From Gammaproteobacteria bacterium (lineage in GTDB: Bacteria; Pseudomonadota; Gammaproteobacteria; HK1), in contig JAJFJT010000036.1 of the NCBI GenBank assembly GCA_021773795.1, positions 1-64,000 on the forward strand: a DNA stretch of 64,000 nt. The letters run 5' to 3'. The notes under the pieces are model-generated. The model worked only from the letters and a program-made list of their open reading frames with translations, was not told where the DNA came from and did not search any database. The translations under genes and the position numbers were made by a program. Position 1 is the first letter of the stretch. Every line of letters begins with the position of its first letter. This document shows positions 19,094 to 28,057 of the stretch, one piece after another.

Positions 19094-20343
19094 CAATCTG
19101 GCAGCAGGGACTCGCCCGCATATAGTTGCTCAACACGCTCCCGTTCGCGCACCACGCGCACCTCGCTCCCATCCACCATCAACTCCACCGCACGCGGACG
19201 TGAGTTGTAATTGGAGCTCATGCTAAAACCGTAGGCTCCCGCCGAATGCACCGCCAGCAAATCGCCCGCCACTACCTTCAGGGTTCGCTCCGCACCCAGT
19301 ACATCACCACTCTCACACACCGGCCCAACCACGTTATAGGTCTCGCTATCAATATCCGCACGCAGATGCACCGGTGCAATGTCATGCCACGCCTGATAAA
19401 GCGCCGGACGCATCAAATCATTCATCGCGGCATCCACCACCGCAAAGTGCTTGGCACCACTGTGTTTGATGTATTCCGTCCGGGTCAGCAGCAGGCCCGC
19501 ATTGCCGACGATGGCCCGGCCGGGTTCGATCAATAACTTAAACGGGCGTCCTTGCACCAACTCGCACAAAAGCTGTGTGTAGACGGCCGGTGTGGCCGGA
19601 TTTTCGTCGCAAAAACGGATTCCTAAACCACCACCCAGATTGAGATGAGTGAGTTCGAGACCCGCCGCCAATAATTCATCAGCCAGTGCCAGGACCCGAC
19701 GCGTCGCCTCGGCAAAGGGTTCAAGCTCGGTGAGCTGGGAGCCAATATGGCAATCGATACCATGCACCGCGATGTGGGACATGGCATGGGCCCGCCGATA
19801 CAAATCGACGGCATCCTCCATAGCGATACCAAATTTGTGTTCCCTGAGGCCGGTAGCGATATAAGGATGGGTCTTGGGATCGACGTCCGGATTGACCCGC
19901 AACGACACCGGCGCACGCAGAGACATTTCACCCGCCAAGTGATTCAGCCGCTCAAGCTCGGCCTCAGACTCGACGTTGAAACAGAGAATCCCGACGGCCA
20001 GCGCGCGACGCAGTTCCCACTCGCTCTTGCCTACGCCAGAGAACACCACCTTGCCCGAATCACCCCCGGCACGAAGCACACGTTCCAGCTCACCATCAGA
20101 GACAATATCGAAGCCGGAACCCAGCCGTGCGAGCAGATTCAGAATCGCGAGATTGGAATTGGCCTTGACCGCATAGCAGACCAGATGTGGCACCGCCTCA
20201 AGCCCCTCATCAAAAGCCCGCCATTGGGCTTCTATCGCGGCACGCGAGTAGACATAGGCCGGCGTGCCAAAGCGGGTGGCAAGTTCGTCTAGCGCCAAGC
20301 CCTCAACAAAGAGCCGGTCATCACGATACTCAAAGGCGGCCAT
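19093..20343 (-). CDS. lysA: Diaminopimelate decarboxylase
   Basis: Last step of lysine synthesis, PLP-dependent, 416 residues from the chosen ATG. The PLP lysine is in CYAVKANSNLAIL (about 55), with GIDCHIGSQ, NLGGGLGI, IEPGRAIVGNAG and the dimer-site CESGDVLG. The start MAAFEYRDDRLFVEG gives the family N-terminus; the longer open frame overlaps lptM. It overlaps lptM by 14 bp upstream and the thiouridylase-like gene by TGATG downstream. Confidence 0.96.
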   Translation of the reverse strand: MAAFEYRDDRLFVEGLALDELATRFGTPAYVYSRAAIEAQWRAFDEGLEAVPHLVCYAVKANSNLAILNLLARLGSGFDIVSDGELERVLRAGGDSGKVVFSGVGKSEWELRRALAVGILCFNVESEAELERLNHLAGEMSLRAPVSLRVNPDVDPKTHPYIATGLREHKFGIAMEDAVDLYRRAHAMSHIAVHGIDCHIGSQLTELEPFAEATRRVLALADELLAAGLELTHLNLGGGLGIRFCDENPATPAVYTQLLCELVQGRPFKLLIEPGRAIVGNAGLLLTRTEYIKHSGAKHFAVVDAAMNDLMRPALYQAWHDIAPVHLRADIDSETYNVVGPVCESGDVLGAERTLKVVAGDLLAVHSAGAYGFSMSSNYNSRPRAVELMVDGSEVRVVRERERVEQLYAGESLLPD

Positions 20344-20503
20344 GAGACGCTGGCTGCTCCATGGACAACATCGCCGTCTTTCCTGCCTTCTTGGCGGGCG
20401 CTTCGTCGGGCAAATAGAGGGGACCACTCTGGCCACAACCGGCAAGTGCCGCAAGCAACACCGCCAACAGCAAACCAGCGCGAAAGGGAGTCGAATATTT
20501 CAT
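20330..20503 (-). CDS. lptM: LptM (YifL)-type small lipoprotein
   Basis: A 57-residue lipoprotein: signal peptide MKYSTPFRAGLLLAVLLAALAGC with lipobox LAGC, followed by the diagnostic GQSGPLYLP. LptM helps mature the LPS translocon LptD. Position directly upstream of lysA is conserved in many gammaproteobacteria. It is the first gene of the minus-strand operon and is divergent from the esterase gene. Confidence 0.85.
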   Translation of the reverse strand: MKYSTPFRAGLLLAVLLAALAGCGQSGPLYLPDEAPAKKAGKTAMLSMEQPASHGRL

Positions 20504-20563
20504 AACTTTAATTCCATCAACTTTTAATACGTTTGGTTGAAACACCCCTGTTAGACTAATCGC

Positions 20564-21247
20564 ATGTCGCAAGAAATCCTGGAAGAAGATAATGCCATCA
20601 TCGTCGAGCCAGCGGGTGGTAAAGTAGAAGCTACCGTCATCTGGTTACATGGCCTCGGTGCCGACGGCGAGGATTTCCGACCCATTATCGGTGCCCTGGA
20701 ACTACCAGAAGCTCACTCAATTCGCTTCATCTTTCCCCACGCACCGTATCGGGCTATCAGCATCAACGGTGGCCAGATCATGCGTGGCTGGTACGATATT
20801 CGCCAGCCCGATTTTGAGTCGGAGCTGGATCTCGAGGGCATCCAAGAGTCAGTCGAGACCTTGTGCGATCTCATCAAACAGGAAGTAGCCAAGGGCATCG
20901 CAAGCCACAACATCCTCCTCGCCGGATTTTCCCAAGGCGGTGCCATTGCCTTATATGGGGGCCTTCGATATCCCGAAAAACTGGCGGGGATCCTCGCCCT
21001 CTCTACCTACCTGCCCCACGCCGTGGCCATCGAAACCGAGGCCAGCGCCAATAACCATGAACTACCCATCTTCATGGCGCACGGTAGCGCCGATCTGGTA
21101 GTTCCCATTGACCTCGCGAAACAATGCCATGATCGGCTGCAGGCCATGGGTTATTTATTGGAATGGCACCGCTACCCCATGGGCCACAACGTCATCCACG
21201 AGGAAACAACCGACATAGGTCGCTGGATTCGCGAGCGTCTCTGCTAA
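20564..21247 (+). CDS. Alpha/beta-hydrolase carboxylesterase (YpfH/EstB type)
   Basis: Serine esterase of 227 residues, related to acyl-protein thioesterases and Pseudomonas EstB. The catalytic triad is visible: S123 in GFSQGG, D177 in HGSADLVVP and H208 in PMGHNVI, with the oxyanion loop WLHGLGADGEDF at 27-38. No signal peptide, so cytoplasmic. Convergent with rhlB, three bases apart. Confidence 0.9.
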   Translation: MSQEILEEDNAIIVEPAGGKVEATVIWLHGLGADGEDFRPIIGALELPEAHSIRFIFPHAPYRAISINGGQIMRGWYDIRQPDFESELDLEGIQESVETLCDLIKQEVAKGIASHNILLAGFSQGGAIALYGGLRYPEKLAGILALSTYLPHAVAIETEASANNHELPIFMAHGSADLVVPIDLAKQCHDRLQAMGYLLEWHRYPMGHNVIHEETTDIGRWIRERLC

Positions 21248-21250
21248 AGG

Positions 21251-22525
21251 CTAGCGTCGCCGAGGCGGCCTGCCACCGCCAGAGCGCCCGCCCCGTGATC
21301 CACGACGGCCACCCACACGCGGGCGCGGTGGACGCCGCTTCGGGTGTTTTGGTTTGACCAGCATGCCGTCTTCCACCATGGCGACAGGAATCTTTTCACC
21401 AATATAGTCCTGAATATCCGCCAGCGAATAGACGTACTGGTCACAACCGAAACTCACCGCATCGCCTTCGGCCCCGGCACGGGCGGTACGCCCAATCCGG
21501 TGGACATAATCTTCGGCCTCCTGGGGCAGATCAAAGTTGAAAACGTGGCTCACCGCGGGAATGTGCAAACCGCGTGCGGCCACATCAGTGGCCACCAGGA
21601 TCGGCAGGTTACCATCACGGAATTTGGCAAATAAATGTGAGCGCCGGGACTGAGGGACATCACCCGAAAGCATGCCGGACTCATAGCCGTTGGCGCCCAG
21701 ATAATCGGTTACCCGCTCGGCACCCCGCTTGGTATTGACGAAGATAATGGTGCGTTCCACCTCCATCGCCTGCAGCAGGCCAAGCAGCAATGGAATCTTT
21801 TCCTCTCTGGATACGTGATAAAGGATCTGGCGGACCCCTTTGACCGTCACCTCATCACCTGCCGTATTGATCACCAGCGGGTCATTCATATGCTCATAGG
21901 CAAGCTCTGAGACCTTGTGCGAAAGGGTCGCGGAAAACAGCATATTCTGTCGCTGCCCGGCGGGAGGCAAACGGCGTAACAGGTAACGAATGTCCTTGAT
22001 AAAACCCAGATCAAACATCCGATCTGCCTCATCCAGCACCAACACCTGCACCCCATCCAGGCCAAATACACCCTGTTTGAAATAATCGATGAGCCGTCCC
22101 GGGGTGCCGATGAGGACATCCAGCCCGGCGCGCAGCATGTCCCGCTGACTGTCGTAACCGGTACCACCGTAAACCACCCCCAGGCGCAAGCCACTATGCC
22201 GGCCCAGCACCTTCGCATCCGCATGAATCTGGATCGCCAGCTCCCGGGTCGGCGCGAGAATAATGGCGCGTGGCCATCCCTCGCAACGCTTGGACAGAGG
22301 CTCGATACGCAACAGGCGATTCATAGTGGCCAGTAAAAAGGCCGCACTCTTGCCGGTCCCGGTATGGGCCTGGCCCGCCACATCTACCCCTTCCAGGGCC
22401 TTGGGCAGGGTCTGTGCCTGGATTGGCATGCAGGTCTTGAAACCCGCATCCTGAACCCCGCGCAGCAGGGTCTCGTCGAGATCAAGATCGCCGAAGGCGA
22501 CTTTCGTTAAGGCATCTTTTTCCAT
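21251..22525 (-). CDS. rhlB: DEAD-box ATP-dependent RNA helicase RhlB
   Basis: RNA helicase of the mRNA degradosome, 424 residues. Q motif FKTCMPIQAQTLP, Walker A AHTGTGKS, motif Ib TPGRL, DEAD box VLDEADRMFDLGF, SAT motif and HRIGRTARAG in order, then an arginine/glycine-rich basic tail (RGSRGGRSGGG). Divergent from trxA with rho beyond, the same arrangement as E. coli rhlB-trxA-rho, which supports RhlB over other DEAD proteins. The ATG at 22525 is chosen; further upstream the open frame runs antisense to trxA. Confidence 0.92.
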   Translation of the reverse strand: MEKDALTKVAFGDLDLDETLLRGVQDAGFKTCMPIQAQTLPKALEGVDVAGQAHTGTGKSAAFLLATMNRLLRIEPLSKRCEGWPRAIILAPTRELAIQIHADAKVLGRHSGLRLGVVYGGTGYDSQRDMLRAGLDVLIGTPGRLIDYFKQGVFGLDGVQVLVLDEADRMFDLGFIKDIRYLLRRLPPAGQRQNMLFSATLSHKVSELAYEHMNDPLVINTAGDEVTVKGVRQILYHVSREEKIPLLLGLLQAMEVERTIIFVNTKRGAERVTDYLGANGYESGMLSGDVPQSRRSHLFAKFRDGNLPILVATDVAARGLHIPAVSHVFNFDLPQEAEDYVHRIGRTARAGAEGDAVSFGCDQYVYSLADIQDYIGEKIPVAMVEDGMLVKPKHPKRRPPRPRVGGRRGSRGGRSGGGRPPRRR

Positions 22526-22598
22526 AAAATCCAAGCTTGCATTGAGAAAACGATTCCGCCGACAATGAGCCCCCGACAAATCTGGAGTAACCCGACTG

Positions 22599-22925
22599 AT
22601 GAGCGCTGAGATCGTCCACCTGAGTGACGACAGTTTTGAACAAGATGTATTGCAGGCTGACCGACCGGTACTGGTCGACTTTTGGGCCGAGTGGTGTGGT
22701 CCCTGCAAGATGATTGCCCCCGTACTGGAGGAACTCGCGGGAGAATACGCGGACAAGCTGCGGATCGCAAAAATCAATATCGACGAAAACGCGGCCACCC
22801 CTCCCAAGTACGGCATCCGTGGCATTCCTACACTGATGCTCTTCAAGGACGGTAACGTCGAGGCCACCAAGGTCGGTGCGGTCTCAAAATCCCAGCTAGC
22901 CGCCTTTATCGACAGCAACCTGTAG
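22599..22925 (+). CDS. trxA: Thioredoxin 1
   Basis: Disulfide reductase of 108 residues with the active site WCGPC (C33, C36) and the cis-proline region [11 protein letters not shown]. It matches E. coli TrxA along the whole length and lies between divergent rhlB and downstream rho. A 232-bp leader separates it from rho. Confidence 0.97.
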   Translation: MSAEIVHLSDDSFEQDVLQADRPVLVDFWAEWCGPCKMIAPVLEELAGEYADKLRIAKINIDENAATPPKYGIRGIPTLMLFKDGNVEATKVGAVSKSQLAAFIDSNL

Positions 22926-23157
22926 ATATCCGAAGGCTGAAAATCGTGCCCACCGTTTGCCGAGGGTACGCCAGTCGGCACTTTCCAAAGAATTAAGGGG
23001 TAGACGATAGGCATGTACCCATGCTAACTTCCGCCTATCAGCTCTTGCTGCACCTGTATTTGCATGACCCCCATCCCTAAATGAACCCCCTAGCAGGGTA
23101 GCCATGTCGGCTAATTGTCGGCCAGTCCACGTCTATCACAACGCCAGTCTCGCATTC
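22926..23157 (+). promoter_or_regulatory. Long untranslated leader before rho
   Basis: There is no gene in these 232 bases. The stretch about 23050-23100 is C-rich and G-poor (runs such as GACCCCCATCCC and GAACCCCC), as expected for a Rho loading site. In E. coli rho is autoregulated by Rho-dependent attenuation in a leader of comparable position. The assignment rests on this parallel. Confidence 0.4.
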
Positions 23158-24414
23158 ATGAATCTAACGGAATTAAAGAAAATGGCCGCTCCGGCCCTTC
23201 TGATTATGGCCCAGGAAATGGGCATCGAAAGCATCGCAAGGGCGCGCAAACAGGAAGTCATCTTCGCCATCCTCAAGGCCCAGGCCAAGAACAAAGAGCC
23301 TATCTACAGCGAAGGCGTACTGGAAATTCTTCAGGACGGATTTGGCTTTCTACGCTCGGCAGACAGCTCCTACCTGGCGGGACCAGATGACATCTACGTG
23401 TCTCCCAGCCAAATCCGACGCTTTAGCCTGCGCACCGGGGATACCATCGCTGGAAAAATCCGGCCTCCAAAATCCGGGGAGCGCTATTTTGCCCTGCTTA
23501 AGGTGGACAAAATCAATCTGGATGCGCCGGAAAACTCGCGCAACAAGATCCTGTTTGAAAATCTCACCCCATTGTTTCCCGATGACCGTCTGAACCTCGA
23601 ACTGGGGAACGGCAGCACCGAGGATTTAACCCCCCGGGTGATCGACATGGTAGCCCCCATTGGCAAGGGCCAGCGCGGACTCGTTGTATCACCTCCGAAA
23701 GCGGGCAAGACCATGATGCTCCAGAGCATTGCCCACTCCATCGCCGCCAATCATCCCGAGTGCTATCTCATCGTCCTGCTCATCGACGAGCGCCCGGAGG
23801 AAGTGACGGAAATGAGTCGCTCTGTGCGTGGTGAGGTGGTCTCAAGCACCTTTGATGAACCGGCCACCCGCCATATACAGGTGGCAGAAATGGTCATTGA
23901 GAAGGCCAAGCGTCTGGTGGAACATCAAAAGGACGTGGTCATTCTGCTGGACTCACTGACCCGGCTGGCACGCGCCTATAACACTGTGGTGCCCTCTTCG
24001 GGAAAGGTACTGACCGGTGGTGTCGATGCTAATGCCTTACAGCGTCCCAAGCGTTTCTTCGGTGCCGCACGCAACATCGAAGAGGGTGGCAGCCTGACCA
24101 TTATTGCCACCGCACTCGTCGATACCGGCTCGCGCATGGATGACGTGATTTACGAGGAATTCAAGGGCACCGGCAACAATGAAATCCATCTCGAACGCAA
24201 GCTGCACGAGAAACGGATTTACCCCGCTATCAACATCAACCGTTCCGGCACCCGTCGCGAGGAACTGCTCACCGAGGAAGATACACTCCAGAAGCTGTGG
24301 ATCCTGCGCAAATTGCTGCACCCCATGGATGAGATTGCCGCAATGGAATTTCTCCTCGATCGTCTCAAGGTCACCAAGGTGAATTCGGAGTTCTACGCAT
24401 CAATGAAGCGCTAG
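23158..24414 (+). CDS. rho: Transcription termination factor Rho
   Basis: Hexameric RNA-dependent ATPase, 418 residues. The N-terminal three-helix domain [18 protein letters not shown] and the cold-shock-like RNA-binding site [17 protein letters not shown] come first, then Walker [11 protein letters not shown], Walker [17 protein letters not shown], the Q-loop region [14 protein letters not shown] and the arginine-finger segment. The ATG at 23158 gives the family start; an in-frame ATG at 23104 lies in the leader. Confidence 0.97.
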   Translation: MNLTELKKMAAPALLIMAQEMGIESIARARKQEVIFAILKAQAKNKEPIYSEGVLEILQDGFGFLRSADSSYLAGPDDIYVSPSQIRRFSLRTGDTIAGKIRPPKSGERYFALLKVDKINLDAPENSRNKILFENLTPLFPDDRLNLELGNGSTEDLTPRVIDMVAPIGKGQRGLVVSPPKAGKTMMLQSIAHSIAANHPECYLIVLLIDERPEEVTEMSRSVRGEVVSSTFDEPATRHIQVAEMVIEKAKRLVEHQKDVVILLDSLTRLARAYNTVVPSSGKVLTGGVDANALQRPKRFFGAARNIEEGGSLTIIATALVDTGSRMDDVIYEEFKGTGNNEIHLERKLHEKRIYPAININRSGTRREELLTEEDTLQKLWILRKLLHPMDEIAAMEFLLDRLKVTKVNSEFYASMKR

Positions 24415-24567
24415 CCCACGTGGCGCTAACATTTAAACTGTAGATCTTCCGGCCAACAGCCTACATTTGCCCAGCCTTTTCCTGACCCCGGAGGTCGGGA
24501 CCATTGCGATAGGGTCAGGGGGTGGGAAATTGGATTCCCGCGTTTGACATCACGCAAGGAGGCCTTC

Positions 24568-24837
24568 ATGTCAAAGCTCAGATCTCTGGGGCTCGCATTC
24601 GCCCTGCTCTTTCTCTGCAGTCACGCTACCCTCGCCGCAGAACCCGTAGATATCAACAGTGCTGACGCCAAAACCCTGGCCACGGCAATCTCTGGAGTAG
24701 GTATCAAACGGGCCGAGGCAATCATCGCCTACCGTAGTCAACACGGCCCATTTCAATCCGTAGATGGGCTAAGTCAGGTCAAAGGTATTGGCAAAAAAAC
24801 CGTGGAGAAAAGTCGCGCAAAACTGGCGGCCAAGTAA
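24568..24837 (+). CDS. ComEA-like helix-hairpin-helix DNA-binding protein
   Basis: An 89-residue exported protein: signal peptide cleaving after TLAAEP, then two helix-hairpin-helix motifs (INSADAKTLATAISGVGIKRAEAI and LSQVKGIGKKTVEK). Such short ComEA proteins bind incoming DNA in the periplasm during competence in other gammaproteobacteria. AAGGAGG lies five bases before the ATG at 24568. No other competence gene is in the window. Confidence 0.85.
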   Translation: MSKLRSLGLAFALLFLCSHATLAAEPVDINSADAKTLATAISGVGIKRAEAIIAYRSQHGPFQSVDGLSQVKGIGKKTVEKSRAKLAAK

Positions 24838-24841
24838 CTAT

Positions 24842-24983
24842 AGGGTGCCTCTGGAGATTCAAGGTTCGAAGCAAGACAGGGCATAAGTATAAAAGTTGAG
24901 CGCAGCATATGGTTGATATGTAAGCGTAACTTTTTTGCGAAAAATGTCGCATTGCGACGATCGTGTATTTTTAGAGGCGCCCT
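24842..24983 (+). repeat. Palindromic miniature repeat, family 1, copy 3
   Basis: 142 bp between the ends of convergent comEA-like and murU. It is the most diverged copy: the left end reads AGGGTGCCTCTGGAGATTC and the right end TTTTTAGAGGCGCCCT. The core GTTGAGCGCAGCATATG is unchanged. Confidence 0.88.
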
Positions 24984-25018
24984 GCAGTGTATACGGTCTG
25001 AGCTCTTTCTCGGTGGGC

Positions 25019-25687
25019 TCAGGCTTTTTTACTTCTCAGATAATTATTCAGGGCATACAAACGTGCAGGCGTGCCCACGTCCCGCCAGTTGCCCGCATAG
25101 CACTCGCCTGCAAGCTGCCCTTTTTTTGCCGCTGTCCGTAACAATGGAGCCAAGGGGAAAGCACCGGCGCGACACGCACTAAATAGTTCCGGGCGATAAA
25201 CACCTATTCCGCTATAGGTCAGCGCCAGTGGTGGCTGATTGCTCACCCGAGCATCGAGCAAAGAAAAATCACCCTTGGAGCTATACGACGGATTAGGCAC
25301 AAAAACCAAATGCGCCAAACCTTCAGGTGCCCGCCGTAACTCGGTGAAGGGAAAGTCAGTCCAAATATCGGCATTGACCACCAGAAAAGGTTCAGCCCCT
25401 AGCAATGGCAGGGCCTGATAAATACCCCCGCCAGTCTCCAGCGCTTCATGCTCCCGGGAATAATGGATGCGCGCCTGATAGCGAGCACCGTCCCCGAGGA
25501 GATCCTCGATCTGTTTACCCCGATAAGCGAGATTAATCACCAACTCCTCATACCCGGCGGCTACCAGAGCCTCCACCAGATGAATAATAAGAGCCTTGCC
25601 CCCGACCTCTAACAACGGCTTGGGGTACCCATCCGTCAATGGCCGCATCCGCTGCCCTCGCCCCGCCGCAAGCAACATCACTTTCAT
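25019..25687 (-). CDS. murU: N-acetylmuramate-1-phosphate uridylyltransferase MurU
   Basis: Nucleotidyltransferase of the peptidoglycan recycling route that bypasses de novo UDP-MurNAc synthesis and gives intrinsic fosfomycin tolerance in Pseudomonas. The 222-residue product begins MKVMLLAAGRGQRMRPLTDGYPKPLLEVGGK, the sugar-nucleotide transferase signature, and has the VNADIWTDFPF metal site. Its ATG overlaps the stop of the preceding amgK by ATGA, the known AmgK-MurU pair. Confidence 0.92.
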   Translation of the reverse strand: MKVMLLAAGRGQRMRPLTDGYPKPLLEVGGKALIIHLVEALVAAGYEELVINLAYRGKQIEDLLGDGARYQARIHYSREHEALETGGGIYQALPLLGAEPFLVVNADIWTDFPFTELRRAPEGLAHLVFVPNPSYSSKGDFSLLDARVSNQPPLALTYSGIGVYRPELFSACRAGAFPLAPLLRTAAKKGQLAGECYAGNWRDVGTPARLYALNNYLRSKKA

Positions 25688-26697
25688 CCCGGATACGCTG
25701 CTTGAGCGCGGCGTTCGAGAAGCTCACAAACGCCCAAGCTCTGCAACAAGCTCCCAAGCCCGTGTAATTCCTCGTAGATATTACAGACACTCACCAGATA
25801 AGACATCACTCGAGGAATATCCTGGAGATAACGCGCCTTGCCATCGCGGTGGTAAAGGCGGGCAAAAATACCCGCCACTTTCAAATGCCGCTGCGCACCC
25901 ATGAGGTCAAAGTCGCGGCGCAATTGTCCTGCTTGGGTCGGCACCGACAGATCCGCAGCACGGGCAGTCGTTAAATAATAGGCAAGACAACGATCCAGAC
26001 GCTGCTCAGGAAGACAGATATAGGCATCCCGAAGCAGGCTCACCAGGTCGTAACAAAGGGGGCCGGAAACCGCATCCTGAAAGTCCAGAATACCCGGGGC
26101 ACCAGTGGATCCAAGCATCAGATTACGGCAATGGTAATCACGGTGCACAAAGACCCTGGCCTGTGCCAGCGCCGCATCTTCAAGCAAGGAAAATGCCTCA
26201 TCAAGCACCCGCCGGGCATCACCGTCCAAAGAAAGATTCAGGTGAGTCGAAAGCAACCATTCAGGAAAGAGCGCCATCTCCGCGCGCAAACGCCCTCGAT
26301 CATAGGGAGGCAGATCTGCATCTGATACCTGCGACTGCATCTGCACCAGGGCCGCTATCGCGGCGTCATAGTAAGTATCGGCATCACTTCCCTCCAATAC
26401 CTCGGAATAATGACGAGCCCCCAAATCGCTTAGCAGCAACAAGCCGTTCACCATATCAGCATGCAATACCTCCGGGGCCTCCAACCCAGCCTCTCGCAAG
26501 CGCCCGGCGATGGCGACAAAAGGCCCACAGTCCTCGTGCTGAGGAGGGGCATCCATAACAATGAAGCTCTGCCCGTTCCGATATAACCGCAGATAATGCC
26601 GAAAGCTGGCATCATCGCTGGCAGCCTCCAAATGGTAATCAGGAGCGCCAAAATGCTCATCCAGCCAGCGCTGAATTAATGCTAAACGTAAAGCCAT
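25684..26697 (-). CDS. amgK: N-acetylmuramate/N-acetylglucosamine kinase AmgK
   Basis: Anomeric sugar kinase that makes MurNAc-1-phosphate for MurU. The 337-residue product has the aminoglycoside-phosphotransferase fold: catalytic VHRDYHCRNLML (HxDxxxxN) and the metal-binding ILDFQDAVSGPLCYDLVSLLRDAY. AAGGA stands before the ATG at 26697; the open frame extends 34 codons upstream without similarity. In Pseudomonas amgK is next to lptD and surA; here it is not. Confidence 0.92.
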   Translation of the reverse strand: MALRLALIQRWLDEHFGAPDYHLEAASDDASFRHYLRLYRNGQSFIVMDAPPQHEDCGPFVAIAGRLREAGLEAPEVLHADMVNGLLLLSDLGARHYSEVLEGSDADTYYDAAIAALVQMQSQVSDADLPPYDRGRLRAEMALFPEWLLSTHLNLSLDGDARRVLDEAFSLLEDAALAQARVFVHRDYHCRNLMLGSTGAPGILDFQDAVSGPLCYDLVSLLRDAYICLPEQRLDRCLAYYLTTARAADLSVPTQAGQLRRDFDLMGAQRHLKVAGIFARLYHRDGKARYLQDIPRVMSYLVSVCNIYEELHGLGSLLQSLGVCELLERRAQAAYPG

Positions 26698-27048
26698 TTT
26701 TTCCTTCAAGGAGCCTGCCGAATATAGGCGCTCGTAGCGAGGGGAAGCCATCTCGTGCACGGATGCACTCATGCTGCGGTCGCATGGCCGCTCCCGCACA
26801 TCCTGTACTCCGCGACATAAGACTATCCATGGCCAAAGATGCCAAAGAGCAGTGATTGAGGCGGATTTTTTGGTCGTTTAAGGATAATAGTTACTCTATA
26901 TAGACGAAAAGGACCAGAAAATATGGCCCATAGGGATTTTCCGCAGTAGAGCTGCCCTAAATCCGGCAGGCTCTTACATCTCCCTGCCTATGTTCGACCG
27001 CAGGCATTTTCGCTACTATCCGGATCCTTTTAATTTTCTGTCTTCATT
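26698..27048. other. Non-coding stretch between amgK and yrbG
   Basis: About 350 bp between divergent genes with no supportable reading frame. The part around 26860-26935 is AT-rich and probably holds the two promoters. Neither repeat family is found here. Confidence 0.6.
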
Positions 27049-28017
27049 ATGCTAATTCACCTGCTCGCCATCACTATCGGTATTGGCCTCCTGGTATGGG
27101 GCTCCGACCGCTTTGTCAGCGGTGCCGCCGCCATCGCCCGCAACAGCGGTCTACCACCGCTGGTCATCGGCCTCACTATCGTAGGCTTCGGCACCTCTGC
27201 GCCGGAACTATTCGTTTCCGGTATGGCCTCCTGGAAGGGCAACCCCGAGCTTGCCATCGGCAATGCGCTGGGCTCAAATATCGCCAACATAGCCTTGGTG
27301 TTGGGCGTCAGCGCGTTGATCACCCCGCTGTTGGTAAACTCCCGTAGCCTGAAGCGCGAATACCCCCTGATGTTCGCGGTCATGCTGCTTGCCTGGTGGC
27401 TGCTGCACGATAATGAGCTGGGACGCCTGGACGGCAGTCTGCTGCTAGCTGCTGCGGCGCTACTGCTTGGCGCCGTGGTCATGATCGGCCTTAATAACCG
27501 CCATCAACAAGATCCTCTGGATAACGAATTTAGCGATGAGATCCCCACCAACCTGTCCAGTGGCAAGGCGCTGTTTTGGCTGCTCGCGGGCCTGGTGCTG
27601 CTCCTCATCGGTGCTCAGGTCATTGTATGGGGTGGCGTGCAAATAGCCCAGACACTGGGTATCAGCGACCTGGTTATCGGCCTCACGGTAATCGCCATCG
27701 GCACCAGTCTGCCAGAACTGGCCACCTCGGTGATGAGTGCCTACAAGAAGGAGCATGATATCGCCATCGGCAATATCATCGGCTCCAATATGTTTAACCT
27801 GCTGCCGGTGCTGGCACTGCCGGGGATCCTCGCGCCAGGCCCGCTGGCATCCGAAATCACCCAACGCGATTTTCCCGTGATGGTGGCCCTCAGTATTGCC
27901 CTATTCATTATGGCCTACGGATTTCGTGGCCCGGGACGAATCGTACGCTGGGAGGGCGGGCTACTACTACTCACCTTTGTGCTGTACCAAAGCTGGCTTT
28001 ATGTTGGCAGCCTGTGA
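27049..28017 (+). CDS. Calcium/sodium antiporter, YrbG type
   Basis: Inner-membrane cation exchanger of 322 residues with ~10 hydrophobic segments and the two inverted alpha repeats of the CaCA family: GFGTSAPELFVS with IGNALGSNIAN (about 46-83) and AIGTSLPELATS with IGNIIGSNMFN (about 218-250). Heads the yrbG-kdsD-lptCAB-rpoN cluster, as in E. coli. The calcium role in E. coli is not firmly established. Confidence 0.92.
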   Translation: MLIHLLAITIGIGLLVWGSDRFVSGAAAIARNSGLPPLVIGLTIVGFGTSAPELFVSGMASWKGNPELAIGNALGSNIANIALVLGVSALITPLLVNSRSLKREYPLMFAVMLLAWWLLHDNELGRLDGSLLLAAAALLLGAVVMIGLNNRHQQDPLDNEFSDEIPTNLSSGKALFWLLAGLVLLLIGAQVIVWGGVQIAQTLGISDLVIGLTVIAIGTSLPELATSVMSAYKKEHDIAIGNIIGSNMFNLLPVLALPGILAPGPLASEITQRDFPVMVALSIALFIMAYGFRGPGRIVRWEGGLLLLTFVLYQSWLYVGSL

Positions 28018-28057
28018 AGCGGGTACACTTGTGAGCGATCATGCACAGCTTCCAAAT

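Noticed and set aside
22526-23014. 163-codon N-terminal extension of rhlB
   Set aside because: It runs antisense through the complete trxA gene, has no helicase similarity, and the ATG at 22525 gives the RhlB family start.
24480-24520. Possible terminator after rho (CCTGACCC ... GGGTCAGG)
   Set aside because: Arms of eight bases with a 25-base loop and no T-run; too weak to call.
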